Part shown: one piece after another, positions 8,555-16,916 of the stretch
Position numbering within the stretch: position 1 is the first letter of the stretch
How the letters are laid out: every line of letters starts with the position of its first letter
Source of the DNA: Acidobacteriota bacterium
GTDB lineage: Bacteria > Acidobacteriota > Vicinamibacteria > Vicinamibacterales > UBA8438
Assembly: GCA_011523845.1 (NCBI GenBank)
Contig: WTFV01000011.1
Coordinates: 1-35,562 of the forward strand
DNA: 35,562 bases
Direction: 5' to 3'
The notes under the pieces: generated by a model
Database searches by the model: none
What the model was told of the DNA's origin: nothing
The model's input: the letters and a program-made list of their open reading frames with translations, nothing else
Program-made: the position numbers and the translations under genes

Positions 8555-10786
8555 CTACTTCGCGAGCGGGTCGGGCCGGAGCTGGAAGTGCACCATCTTG
8601 CTCTTGGTGCCCTTGCCGCCCTCGGTGTGCCAGACGTAGTTGGAGCCGTAGTTGGCCCACAGGCCGCGGCCCTTCCACCCGGTCGTTGGATCGTCGATGC
8701 GGCCGTCGAGCCCGCGCGAGTAGAACGCCATCGGGTACGGCACCCGCAGCGTGGTCCACTCGCCGGTCTCCGGGTCGAGGGCCAGCAGCGAATCCGACCC
8801 GGAGCCGTTCGCGATCGGGATGTTCTCGCCCATCCCGAGGGTGTTGTACTGGTCGACCCAACTGTAGTAGTGGAAGTCGGCGCTGCCCGGCGTCTCCACG
8901 CCCTTCATCTGCGGGCCGGGAACGTTGTACAGCGTCCACCCCTCGGGGCAGTGCTGGCCGGTCGCCTCCGGGCCGCTCGTGATGGCGCACTTCGAGCGGT
9001 CGAAGCTGGCCATCTGGCTGCTGCCCGACAGGGCGGTCCAGACGACGCCGTGGCGGTCGATGTCGATGCCGCGCGGGGCGAAGCCGGTCTGCGCCGGATC
9101 GACGTTCGGGTTCTCGATGGACGGCGGCTCGTAGACCTCCGCGATGCAGGTCTCGGGCGGATTGTCGCCGCGGTCCAGACGCACCAGCCGGCCCGGGAAC
9201 GGACCCGTGCGGGTGATCCAGACCGAATCGTCGATCGAGCTGGGGATGATGCCGTACCCGAAGCCGACGGTGCGGGTATCGAGCGCCGGGTCGATCTCCA
9301 CCTGGCCCTGACGGTTCGGCTCGTTCCACGGCTTGGTGATCACGCCGTCGCCGTTGGTGTCGATGACGGTCGGGCACCAGCCCTGCGACGCGATCTCGTC
9401 GCCGCTCAGGTCGTAGGCCTTGGTGTCGATCCAGCCGATCGACTGGCTGTCGCCGCTGAACCAGAGGGTGTCGTTCTTGTCCTCGCCGAACTGCAGGTGA
9501 TGCGTCCCGTAGCAGGTGTCGATCAGGACGAACTCCTCGCTCGCCGGGTCGTAGTAGGACGCCTGCCGGCCGCTCGCCGACAGCGGCAGGTACTGTGCGA
9601 ACTTGTTGTCCGAGCCTTCCCGGCACCAGTCGGGGTTCGGGCGCGCGCGCACGGTCGAGGTCATCCAGACGCGGCCGTTCTGGTCCATCATCGGGTTGTG
9701 CGGGTCGGACGAGTTCTCACGCCCGTCCGGGCCGCCGCGGCCCCACAGCAACTGGTCGCCCCAGTAGTAGGAGGGCTGGAGCTGCATCTGCGGGAAGCGC
9801 GAGGGCACCGAGTCGGGATCCTCCGGCCGCACCGGAATCTCCAGCTCCACGGCGGTGTTGGCGACCGGGTCGACCACCGTCAGGGTGCCGTGGCCCGCCG
9901 ACACGCCGTAGACCGGCCCGCCGCCGTTGACGCTCGGGTTCCGCTTGTCGGTGGTGATCTCGTCGTGGATGAAGGAGCTGTCCACGCCCCAGTCCCACAG
10001 CGTGACCACGAGGTTCCGCTCCACGCCAGACGGGCGCGGCGGACGCGGCGGGGTCTCGCCGTTGGCGATGCGGTCGGTCCAGTCGGCGAACATCTCCAGC
10101 GCGCGCTGCCGGCCGAAGCGGCTCATCGCAGCGCTCATCTGGTTGCCGCGCTGGCCGGTCTGGACGCGGTGGTCCCAGGCCGCGACGGTCGAATCGAACT
10201 CGTCGCGGTGCTGCACGACGCGCGTCGCCGTGTTGCCGAGCTGGTGGCAGAGCTGGCAGCCCTGCTTCATGATGTCGAGCCAGGCGGCCTGGCTGTGCAG
10301 GTTCTCCGAGATGCCGTTCCCGTCGGGACCGGTGCCGGGGAACTCGCTCGCGGCCGGCGGCTCGATCAGCGAGTACCAGTAGTTGCCGGGGTAGACCTGC
10401 GCCGCGGCCTGCTCGTCGGGCGCGATGACGGCGGTCAGGCTGACGTCCTCCCGCGTCGGCGCGAGCCGCACCGCCTCGGAATCTACCAGGCCGTAGCCGC
10501 GCACCCACACGTCGTAGGTCGCGTCCGGCAGTTGCGGCAGCACGAAGCGGCCCTCGTTGTCGGTCACGACGATCTTGGCGAACTTGGTCTCGAGCTCCTC
10601 GGTCTCGGCGATGACCCACACGCCCGCCTCGGCGCCCTGGGCGCTCTCGACCACGCCGCTGATGTAGCCCTCGGCCATCTGGGCGTTGGGCGCCGCCCCG
10701 AAGGCCGCTATCAAGGCGCCGAGGCCGGCGCTCACGATGGCGAGACGCGCCAGCGTGCGCCATGACGTTCTTGTCCGCGCGCTCAT
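8555..10786 (-). CDS. Exported carboxypeptidase-regulatory-like / c-type haem / Vgb-like propeller protein
   Basis: A 743-residue exported protein. A signal peptide (TLARLAIVSAGLGALIAAFG, cleavage near APNAQ) precedes a CarboxypepD_reg-like beta-sandwich at about 38-122 (GYISGVVESAQGAEAGVWVIA, NEGRFVLPQLPDATYDVWVRGYG). A single c-type haem motif CQLCH lies at 177-181. From about residue 290 a propeller follows, with repeats like GRVWMTSTV, DTLWFSGDSQ, DSVWITRTG, GVVWTALSG, resembling virginiamycin B lyase/streptogramin-lyase propellers. There are paired cysteines late in the chain. ATG 10786 has AGGAGG seven bases upstream. The haem suggests periplasmic electron transfer coupled to a substrate-binding propeller; the substrate is unknown. 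Related proteins occur in acidobacteria and are annotated only by domain. Confidence 0.82.
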   Translation of the reverse strand: MSARTRTSWRTLARLAIVSAGLGALIAAFGAAPNAQMAEGYISGVVESAQGAEAGVWVIAETEELETKFAKIVVTDNEGRFVLPQLPDATYDVWVRGYGLVDSEAVRLAPTREDVSLTAVIAPDEQAAAQVYPGNYWYSLIEPPAASEFPGTGPDGNGISENLHSQAAWLDIMKQGCQLCHQLGNTATRVVQHRDEFDSTVAAWDHRVQTGQRGNQMSAAMSRFGRQRALEMFADWTDRIANGETPPRPPRPSGVERNLVVTLWDWGVDSSFIHDEITTDKRNPSVNGGGPVYGVSAGHGTLTVVDPVANTAVELEIPVRPEDPDSVPSRFPQMQLQPSYYWGDQLLWGRGGPDGRENSSDPHNPMMDQNGRVWMTSTVRARPNPDWCREGSDNKFAQYLPLSASGRQASYYDPASEEFVLIDTCYGTHHLQFGEDKNDTLWFSGDSQSIGWIDTKAYDLSGDEIASQGWCPTVIDTNGDGVITKPWNEPNRQGQVEIDPALDTRTVGFGYGIIPSSIDDSVWITRTGPFPGRLVRLDRGDNPPETCIAEVYEPPSIENPNVDPAQTGFAPRGIDIDRHGVVWTALSGSSQMASFDRSKCAITSGPEATGQHCPEGWTLYNVPGPQMKGVETPGSADFHYYSWVDQYNTLGMGENIPIANGSGSDSLLALDPETGEWTTLRVPYPMAFYSRGLDGRIDDPTTGWKGRGLWANYGSNYVWHTEGGKGTKSKMVHFQLRPDPLAK

Positions 10787-10955
10787 GTTGTCTCCTCCTG
10801 GATCCTCGTCATCCTCGTTCGTGTCCGGTCGCGACGGCGGCTTCCCGCGCCGCGGGCGTTCATTATAGGTTGACGTTCCGCCGGCCGGCCTTTTCGTTGA
10901 CCGTTCCGGGTGACCGGCTTCCCGGCTGCGCGTGCGCTCCGCGACGCGCCTGTGC

Positions 10956-12428
10956 TCACTGCTCCTGCTGTTGGCCAAGAGCCAGCCGCTCGGCCGGCGA
11001 CAGGTCCACCGGGCGCCGCGTGCCTGCGTCCGGGTCCGCACCGAGATCGAGCAGCAGCGTCACCAGCTCCGGGTGCCGGTTGAACGTGTTCGGATAGAAC
11101 ACGCCCTGGGCCACCGACAGGGCCGACCAGCCCCTGCCGTTCACGGCATCGATGTCGGCGCCCTTCTCGACCAGGAAGCGGACGATGTTGCCCGCGCCGC
11201 GATGAATCGCGCCGTGGAGCGCCGTGTCGCCGTTCGTATCGAACGCATTGACGTCGTTGCCCAGCTTCCACGCCAACTCGACCGCCTCCAGCGCCTCGTC
11301 GTTGGTTCCGGGGTTCTCGCCGATCTTCCAGATGCCGACGCCGGCCGCCGCCATCAGCGGGGTCACCCCCTCCTCGGTGGTCAGCGAGGGGTCGGCCCCG
11401 AGGTCGACCAGAAGCTGCATCATCCCGGCGTCGGCCACCTTCGCCGCCTGCAGGAACGGCGTCGACCCGATCCGGTTGAGCATGTTCCGGTTACCGTCGC
11501 GGGGCTCCGCGGTCTGACGGGCGTCGAGGTCCGCGCCGGCCGCGGCCAGGGCCCGCACGAGATCGAACGCGTCGAGCGCGCCGAGCGGCACGGGGAACGG
11601 CGGGTTCCGGCCCAGGTTCGGCTGGTGCGTCCAGACCACCTGGTGCAGCGCCGTCCAGCCGTTGCCGGCCGCGTCGGGGTCGGCCCCCAGGTCGAGCAGC
11701 GCCTTCGCGAAGTCGTACTGCGCGTTGTAGGCGGCCAGGACGAGCGCGCTCATGCCGTTGGACGGCAGCGCGTCGTCGACGTCGGCGCCGGCGTCCACGA
11801 GCGGTTCCAGCACGTCGACGTGCCCCTCGCGCGCCGCGAACAGCACCGGGGTGAAGCCCCGCCCGGAGCGAGCGTTCGGGTCGGCCCCGGCCGCAAGCAA
11901 TGCCTCGACCGCGTCCGCCTGGTTCTGGGCGGTCGCCCACATCAACGCCGTCTGTCCGCGCCACCCCTCCACCGCGTCCACCTCGGCGCCATGCTCCAGC
12001 AGCGCCTCGATCGACTCGGCGTTGCCGGTGCGGGCCGCGGTCATCAGCGGCGTCTCGCCTTCCGGATTCGGCAGGTTGGGGTCGGCCCCCGCCTCGAGCA
12101 GCCGCGCGATCATCGGCGTGCTGCCGTTGACGGAGGCGAGCGCGAGCGGGGTCACCCCGTAGCGATTGGCGGCGTCTACCGCGACGCCGGCGTCCAGCAG
12201 CAGGCCGGCGATCTCCGGTCGATCGTGGTGCGCCGCCCAGTGCAGAGCCGTGGTTCCGTCCACCTCCGCCGTCCGCGCGCTGACGCCGTCCGCCAGCAAC
12301 GTGCGCACCGCGTCGGCATCGCCTGCCCTCACCGCGTCGATCAGCGGCGCGTCCGCCGCGCCGGCCGGCCCGAAGCCGGCGAGCATTGCCGCCGACACGG
12401 CGACCGCGATACGCCACAGGGTTTTCAT
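10956..12428 (-). CDS. Exported ankyrin-repeat protein, copy A
   Basis: A 490-residue protein with an N-terminal Sec signal (MKTLWRIAVAVSAAMLAGFG, cleavage near AGAADA) followed by about a dozen ankyrin repeats from DAPLIDAVRAGDADAVRTLL to the end. The consensus is GxTALHWAAxxxxxExxxLLLxAGADPxA. Two loop-like insertions, VWTHQPNLGRNPPFPVPLG and VGIWKIGENPGTN, are shared with the paralogue at 20836. Ankyrin arrays mediate protein-protein contact; secretion implies a periplasmic or surface scaffold. ATG 12428 has GAGGAA upstream. It follows the DUF1592/DUF1552 pair on the same strand but is separated by a 395 bp repeat block, so co-transcription is uncertain. The C-terminus is Gln-rich (GQQQEQ). 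Confidence 0.9.
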   Translation of the reverse strand: MKTLWRIAVAVSAAMLAGFGPAGAADAPLIDAVRAGDADAVRTLLADGVSARTAEVDGTTALHWAAHHDRPEIAGLLLDAGVAVDAANRYGVTPLALASVNGSTPMIARLLEAGADPNLPNPEGETPLMTAARTGNAESIEALLEHGAEVDAVEGWRGQTALMWATAQNQADAVEALLAAGADPNARSGRGFTPVLFAAREGHVDVLEPLVDAGADVDDALPSNGMSALVLAAYNAQYDFAKALLDLGADPDAAGNGWTALHQVVWTHQPNLGRNPPFPVPLGALDAFDLVRALAAAGADLDARQTAEPRDGNRNMLNRIGSTPFLQAAKVADAGMMQLLVDLGADPSLTTEEGVTPLMAAAGVGIWKIGENPGTNDEALEAVELAWKLGNDVNAFDTNGDTALHGAIHRGAGNIVRFLVEKGADIDAVNGRGWSALSVAQGVFYPNTFNRHPELVTLLLDLGADPDAGTRRPVDLSPAERLALGQQQEQ

Positions 12429-12489
12429 GCCGCGTATTCCTCGTGCTCTCCCGGAAGAGCCGGTTCAGGGTCGCCTGCGCCTGTACTCC

Positions 12490-12823
12490 TGCTTGCGGCG
12501 CAGACGCCTAGCGTCCGGAAACGCCTCGCTGGGTCAGCGTTTCGGCCCATCCCGTCCTCACCATGACCTTGCGGCGCAGAACTCTCCGCTTCGCTGCTGC
12601 GGCGCCGCAAGCTCCTGCCGCCCCGATACGCGTCGCAGGCTGGGAGTCTCGACTCAATCCCGTGCTCACCATGACCTGCTCGGAACTTCGCTTCGCTGCG
12701 TCCTGCGGTGCAAGTTCCTAGCGCCCCGAAACGCCTCGCAGGATCGGCGTTTCGGCCCATCCCCCCCGCTCCATGAACTTGCGCCGCAGAACTTCGCTTC
12801 GCTGCGTTCCGCGGCGCAAGCTC
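12490..12823. repeat. Imperfect tandem array of about 100-bp palindromic intergenic repeats
   Basis: This 395 bp spacer holds roughly three and a half diverged copies of one unit starting near 12491, 12569, 12677 and 12778, and no credible gene. Each unit combines two hairpins. One is seen perfectly at 12778-12787/12811-12820 (CTTGCGCCGC ... GCGGCGCAAG, loop rich in CTTCGCTTCGCTGCG). The other is at 12726-12735/12746-12755 (CCGAAACGCC ... GGCGTTTCGG). Short motifs such as CACCATGACC recur between units. Similar palindromic blocks are common between genes in related bacteria. The hairpin at 12778 begins 4 bases past the DUF1552 stop and could end or stabilise that transcript. Confidence 0.8.
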
Positions 12824-14179
12824 CTAGACGCCGCTCAGCGTCTCCATCGGCAGCCGACCGGTGCTGTCGCCCAGCTCGTCGATCGCCACGCCCGCCTTGT
12901 CGAGCATGCTGACGAGCAGGTTGGTCATCGGGGTCTCGCCCTCGTACTTCAGGTGTCGTCCGCCCTGCAGCGTGCCGGCGCCGCCGCCGGCCAGGATCAG
13001 CGGCAGGTCCAGATGCGAGTGCTGGTCGCCGTCGCTGATGCCGCCGCCGTAGAGGATCATCGCCTGGTCGAGCAGCGTCCCGTCGCCGTCCGGGGTCGCC
13101 TGCAGCTTCTCCAGGAAGCCTGCCAGCAGGCTCACCTCGTAGGTGTTGATCATGGCGTATTTCTCGAGCCGCTCCGCGTCCAGTTGGTGATGCGACATGG
13201 CGTGGTGCGGGTCGGGCACGCCGATTTCGGGGAAGCTCTGCGCGGTCTGTTCGCGCCCGATGAGGAACGTGAAGACACGGGTGATGTCGGCCTGGAAGGC
13301 GAGCGCCTGCAGGTCGAACATCAGCCGGGCGTGCTCGTCGAACGACTCGGGGATGCCCACCGGCCGCTCCAGCACCTCGGGCAGGGCCGCGTCGGACTGC
13401 GCCTCCGAACGCTGGATGCGGCGCTCGATCTCGCGCACCGCGTCCAGGTACTGCGTGACCCGCGAGCGGTCCGCGGCGCCGAGGGTCCGGTCCAGGCGCG
13501 CCATGTCCTCGCGCACCGCGTCGAGGATGCTGCGGTCGTCCCGCAGCCGGGCGACGCGTTGCGCCTCGGTGCCGCCCTCCCCGAACAGCCGCTCGAAGAC
13601 GACGCGCGGGTTGTGCTCCATCGGCAGCGGCGTCGTCGGCGTGCGCCACGCGAACGTGTTGGTGTAGACGCAACTGTAGCCGTTGTCGCAGTTGCCGACG
13701 ACGAAGCTGTTCTCCAGCGCCAGCTCCAGCGAGGGCAGCGGCGTCTCCTGACCCAGCGCGGCGGCGGCGATCTGGTCGGCGGTGGTGCCGGCCTGCACGT
13801 CGGCGCCCTCGGTCCGCTTCGGGTGCACGCCGTTCAGCCAGACGGCGCTGGCCCGCGAGTGCTCGCCGTTGCCGTCGCCCCACGCCTCGGCCTGCCGGTG
13901 GTCCAGACCGGTCGGGATGATGACGTGGTCGCGCACGTTCTCCAGCGGCTTCAGGCTCCGGGACAACTCCAGCGCACCGCCGTCGCCGGCCGGGGTCCAC
14001 TGCGCCATGTTCGCGCCGTTCGGGATGTAGATGAAGCCGAGCCGCGGCGACGGCTTCGCGGCGGTCTTCGCCAGCGCGGTACCGGCCGGCACCATCGCAT
14101 CGAGCAGCGGCAGCGCCAGCGTGGCGCCCATCCCGCGCAGGAAGGTCCGCCGGGGCAGTGACGACTTGGTGATGATCAT
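12824..14179 (-). CDS. DUF1552 Tat-exported protein, copy A
   Basis: A 451-residue protein of the DUF1552 family, common in Planctomycetes, Verrucomicrobia and Acidobacteria and distantly related to DUF1501/sulfatase-like proteins. The N-terminus LPRRTFLRGMGATLALPLL (RR at 10-11) is a twin-arginine signal, so a folded, perhaps metal-containing protein is exported. Recognisable stretches are RLGFIYIPNGANMAQWTP, DGNGEHSRASAVWLNG, FQADITRVFTFLIGRE, and DPHHAMSHHQLD, where the histidines could bind metal. DUF1552 genes typically sit next to DUF1592 cytochromes. The ATG at 14179 has GAGGAG upstream and overlaps the DUF1592 stop (ATGA), so the two are translationally coupled. The frame stays open far upstream through the neighbour, which is a high-GC artefact. 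The biochemical function is unknown. Confidence 0.9.
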   Translation of the reverse strand: MIITKSSLPRRTFLRGMGATLALPLLDAMVPAGTALAKTAAKPSPRLGFIYIPNGANMAQWTPAGDGGALELSRSLKPLENVRDHVIIPTGLDHRQAEAWGDGNGEHSRASAVWLNGVHPKRTEGADVQAGTTADQIAAAALGQETPLPSLELALENSFVVGNCDNGYSCVYTNTFAWRTPTTPLPMEHNPRVVFERLFGEGGTEAQRVARLRDDRSILDAVREDMARLDRTLGAADRSRVTQYLDAVREIERRIQRSEAQSDAALPEVLERPVGIPESFDEHARLMFDLQALAFQADITRVFTFLIGREQTAQSFPEIGVPDPHHAMSHHQLDAERLEKYAMINTYEVSLLAGFLEKLQATPDGDGTLLDQAMILYGGGISDGDQHSHLDLPLILAGGGAGTLQGGRHLKYEGETPMTNLLVSMLDKAGVAIDELGDSTGRLPMETLSGV

Positions 14180-16551
14180 GACGGCGCTCTCCTCATCTGG
14201 AACGGCGCGCTGCGGACGACGCCCTTGACGAGCGACGACAGGCGGTACCCCTCTTCGGCCGCTTCGCGGACGATGGTGCGCACCGCCGGCGCATCGTAGT
14301 ACTCCACGCCCCGCCCGAGGGCGTAGGTCATCAGCTTCTCGGTCACGGTGGTGACGAACCGCTCCGGGTGGCGCAGCAGGGCATCCCTGAGGCCCGCCGG
14401 CCCGTCGAACGGCGTGCCGTCGGGCAGCTCTCCGGTCGCGTCTATCGAGCCGCGCGTCTCGCTCCGGTCGCGCCAGCGGCCAATTGCGTCGAAGTTCTCC
14501 AGCGCCAGCCCGAGCGGATCCATCAGGCGGTGACAGCTCGCGCAGACCGGGTTGGCGCGGTGCTGCTCCATCGCCTCGCGCATCGACAGCACCTGGCCGC
14601 CCTCGGCCGTCTCCAGGTCGGGCACGTCCGGCGGCGGGGGCGGCGGCGGCGTCCCGAGGATGTTCTCCAGCACCCACTTGCCGCGGTTCACCGGCGACGT
14701 CCGGTTGGCGTAGGACGTCACGGTCAGGATGCTGCCGTGACCGAGCAGGCCGCCCCGCGCCCCGTCCTCCAGCGCCACGCGGCGGAAGTGGCTGCCGCGC
14801 ACGTTCGGAATGCCGTAGTGCCGGGCGAGCCGCTCGTCGACGAAGGTGTAGTCGGCGTCCAGCAGGTCGAGGGCGCTGCGGTTCTCGCGCAGCACGCTGG
14901 AGAACAGCAGCTCCGTCTCGCGCCGGAAGCCCTGCCGCAGCCCCTCTCCGAAATCGGGGAACTCGTCCTCGTCCGGCTGTACCGCCGCCGCGTTGCGCAG
15001 CGTCAGCCACTGCCCGGCGAAGTTGCCGACCAGGGCCTCCGAGCGCGGATCGGCGAGCATGCGCTCGACCTGCGCCTCGAAGATCGCCGGGACGCTCAGC
15101 TCCCGGCGCTCGGCCACGTCGAGCAGCTCGTCGTCCGGGACGCTGCTCCAGAGAAAGAACGACAGGCGGGAGGCCAGCTCCAGGTCGCTGACCCGGTAGC
15201 TCTCCCCGGCCTCGACCCCTTCCGGGTCGCGCTCGACGCGGAACAGGAACTCGGGACTGACCAGCAGCCGCCGGAGCGCCATCTCGATGCCGGTGTCGAA
15301 GCTGCCTCCCGCGCGCCCCCGCTCGTAGAAGATCAGGAGCCGGTCGACGTCTTCGCCGGTAACGGGCCGGCGGTACGCGCGCCGCGCGATGGTCGACAGG
15401 ATCTGGCGGGCGCACGCGGTCCCTTCGGCGGCCGCGCCCGATGCCGGGCGGCAGGTGAAGATGCGCTCCCGGCTCGGCGTCCCCTCGACCGGCCGGGCAC
15501 CGCTCGATTCGTACGGCCCGGCTATGGTCAGGCTCTCGACGTAGGGCTGGAAGCGCGAATCGCCTCCCGACCCCTCGCCGGTGAACGGCCGCAGGTACAG
15601 CTTGCGGATTCCCTCCGGCTCCGCCGAGGTCTTGCGCAGGAAGGCGACGCCGACCTCGTGCGGCCCGGCGGTGACCGGCGTCCGCACCTCGAGGGTCTCG
15701 ATCTGCGGCGTATAGAGACCGCGCGGATCGTCGGGATCGGGCGCCTTGCCGACGGTCAGCAGCGCGATCCGCTCGCCGTCGATGGTGACCTCCAGGTCGT
15801 GCGGCTCGATGCGCAACGGTCCGTCCGGCAGGATCTCGAAGACGTACTCCGCGTCTTCGGGGAAGTTGTAGTCGACGACCATGCCGCCGCGAGTGCCGAA
15901 CGGCAGCCGTTCCATCCGGCGGTCCTGCCCCAGATCGGAGGCGATCCGGAACGTCTCGGCCGTCGGCGACGGCACCGGCGAGGCGACGGCCAGGCGGCTG
16001 ATCTTGCGCGCGGCCGACAGATACCGCTCCATCAGGGTCGGCGACACGCCGAGCACGCCGGCGATGTTGTCGAAGCCGTAGCTGGTGTCGTCGGCCGGGA
16101 GCAGCTCGTCGACGCCGACGTCCAGAGCGAGCAGATCGCGGACCGCGTTGCGGTACTCGGTCCGGCTCAGGCGGTGGAAGGTCTCCGTCCGGCCGGGGTT
16201 CAGGTCGGCCGCCGCGGCGGCGTCGAGCTCGCGTTCGATCCAGGCGCGGAAGCCGTCGTAGGTCTCCCGGTCGGGACGCGGGCGGGGCCGGGGCGGCATG
16301 GCGCCCGCGCGCAGCTTGCGCACCACCTTCTCCCACGCCTCGGGATGGGCCGCGACGTCGGACACGTCGAGCGGCTCGAACGAGAAGCCGCCGGTTTCGA
16401 GGCGGTCGTTGTGGCAGGTGACGCAGTAGCGGTCGACGAGCGCCTGGCCGTCGACCTCGGCGCCGGACGCCTGGCCGGCGGCGGGTGCGCCGACGAGCGT
16501 GGCCGTCAGACCAGCCAGCGAGACGAGCGCGAAACGCGGGACTCTCGGCAT
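14176..16551 (-). CDS. DUF1592/DUF1588/DUF1587/DUF1585/DUF1595 c-type cytochrome protein, copy A
   Basis: A 791-residue exported multidomain protein. A Sec signal (FALVSLAGLTATLVGAPAAG) is followed by a haem motif YCVTCH (C43, C46, H47) and then DUF1587 (TFHRLSRTEYRNAVRDLL). A beta-rich middle (about 210-370) comes next, then DUF1595 (ILSTIARRAYRRPVTGEDVD), DUF1592 (SPEFLFRVERDP ... LSFFLWSSVPDDELL), and DUF1588 (NRGKWVLENILGTPPPPPP ... ANPVCASCHRLMDPLG, a second CxxCH). DUF1585 is last (VTEKLMTYALGRGVEYYD). Such proteins are thought to be periplasmic dihaem redox partners, but no member's reaction is firmly known to me. ATG 16551 has AGAGG upstream. It is the first gene of module A and divergent from the cyclase gene. 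Confidence 0.92.
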   Translation of the reverse strand: MPRVPRFALVSLAGLTATLVGAPAAGQASGAEVDGQALVDRYCVTCHNDRLETGGFSFEPLDVSDVAAHPEAWEKVVRKLRAGAMPPRPRPRPDRETYDGFRAWIERELDAAAAADLNPGRTETFHRLSRTEYRNAVRDLLALDVGVDELLPADDTSYGFDNIAGVLGVSPTLMERYLSAARKISRLAVASPVPSPTAETFRIASDLGQDRRMERLPFGTRGGMVVDYNFPEDAEYVFEILPDGPLRIEPHDLEVTIDGERIALLTVGKAPDPDDPRGLYTPQIETLEVRTPVTAGPHEVGVAFLRKTSAEPEGIRKLYLRPFTGEGSGGDSRFQPYVESLTIAGPYESSGARPVEGTPSRERIFTCRPASGAAAEGTACARQILSTIARRAYRRPVTGEDVDRLLIFYERGRAGGSFDTGIEMALRRLLVSPEFLFRVERDPEGVEAGESYRVSDLELASRLSFFLWSSVPDDELLDVAERRELSVPAIFEAQVERMLADPRSEALVGNFAGQWLTLRNAAAVQPDEDEFPDFGEGLRQGFRRETELLFSSVLRENRSALDLLDADYTFVDERLARHYGIPNVRGSHFRRVALEDGARGGLLGHGSILTVTSYANRTSPVNRGKWVLENILGTPPPPPPPDVPDLETAEGGQVLSMREAMEQHRANPVCASCHRLMDPLGLALENFDAIGRWRDRSETRGSIDATGELPDGTPFDGPAGLRDALLRHPERFVTTVTEKLMTYALGRGVEYYDAPAVRTIVREAAEEGYRLSSLVKGVVRSAPFQMRRAPS

Positions 16552-16916
16552 CTGTGGCCTCTGGCGGGTCCGCCCGCGATTGCACCAACCGCAGGCAACG
16601 GATTACCCCGCAAACGGCGAGAAAGCAGCCTAGTTTGAACGAACGAATCGCAGCGTGTCAATCGGCACGCGGCTGCGGTAGCATTGACGGTCCGGGCAGC
16701 CCGTCGGAGAACCTCGCCGGCGCCGAGAGCGACGAGGCGCACGTCCGGCAAGGTGCGGCGAGGGAGCAGGTCGAGCATGTTCGACCGGGGAGCAATGCTG
16801 CCCGGGCGGGATGCATCGCCGCTCGAGTCGGCGGGGTTCGCACCGGCTGCCAGGCACCGAGCCGGCCGGGGACCCGCCGGTGACACCGGCTGAAGCGCAA
16901 GAAAGGACGGCAGCAG
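16552..16916. promoter_or_regulatory. Divergent intergenic region between DUF1592 copy A and the cyclase gene
   Basis: These 365 bp hold no credible gene and must contain the promoters of both divergent transcription units. I cannot assign confident -35/-10 elements. A short palindrome GCCGGT-GAC-ACCGGC lies at 16876-16890, 26 bp before the cyclase ATG, and could be an operator or a small hairpin in the leader. Confidence 0.4.

Noticed and set aside
12425..12760. A minus-strand frame of 111 codons ending on the ankyrin start
   Set aside because: It is a reading of the palindromic repeat array with no signal, domain or ribosome site; the ATGA overlap is trivial because the second ankyrin codon begins with A.
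12824..16588. A single minus-strand open frame of 1254 codons covering the DUF1552 and DUF1592 genes
   Set aside because: Only its last 451 residues (DUF1552) are protein-like. The rest is an arginine-rich out-of-frame reading of the DUF1592 gene, kept open by high GC content.
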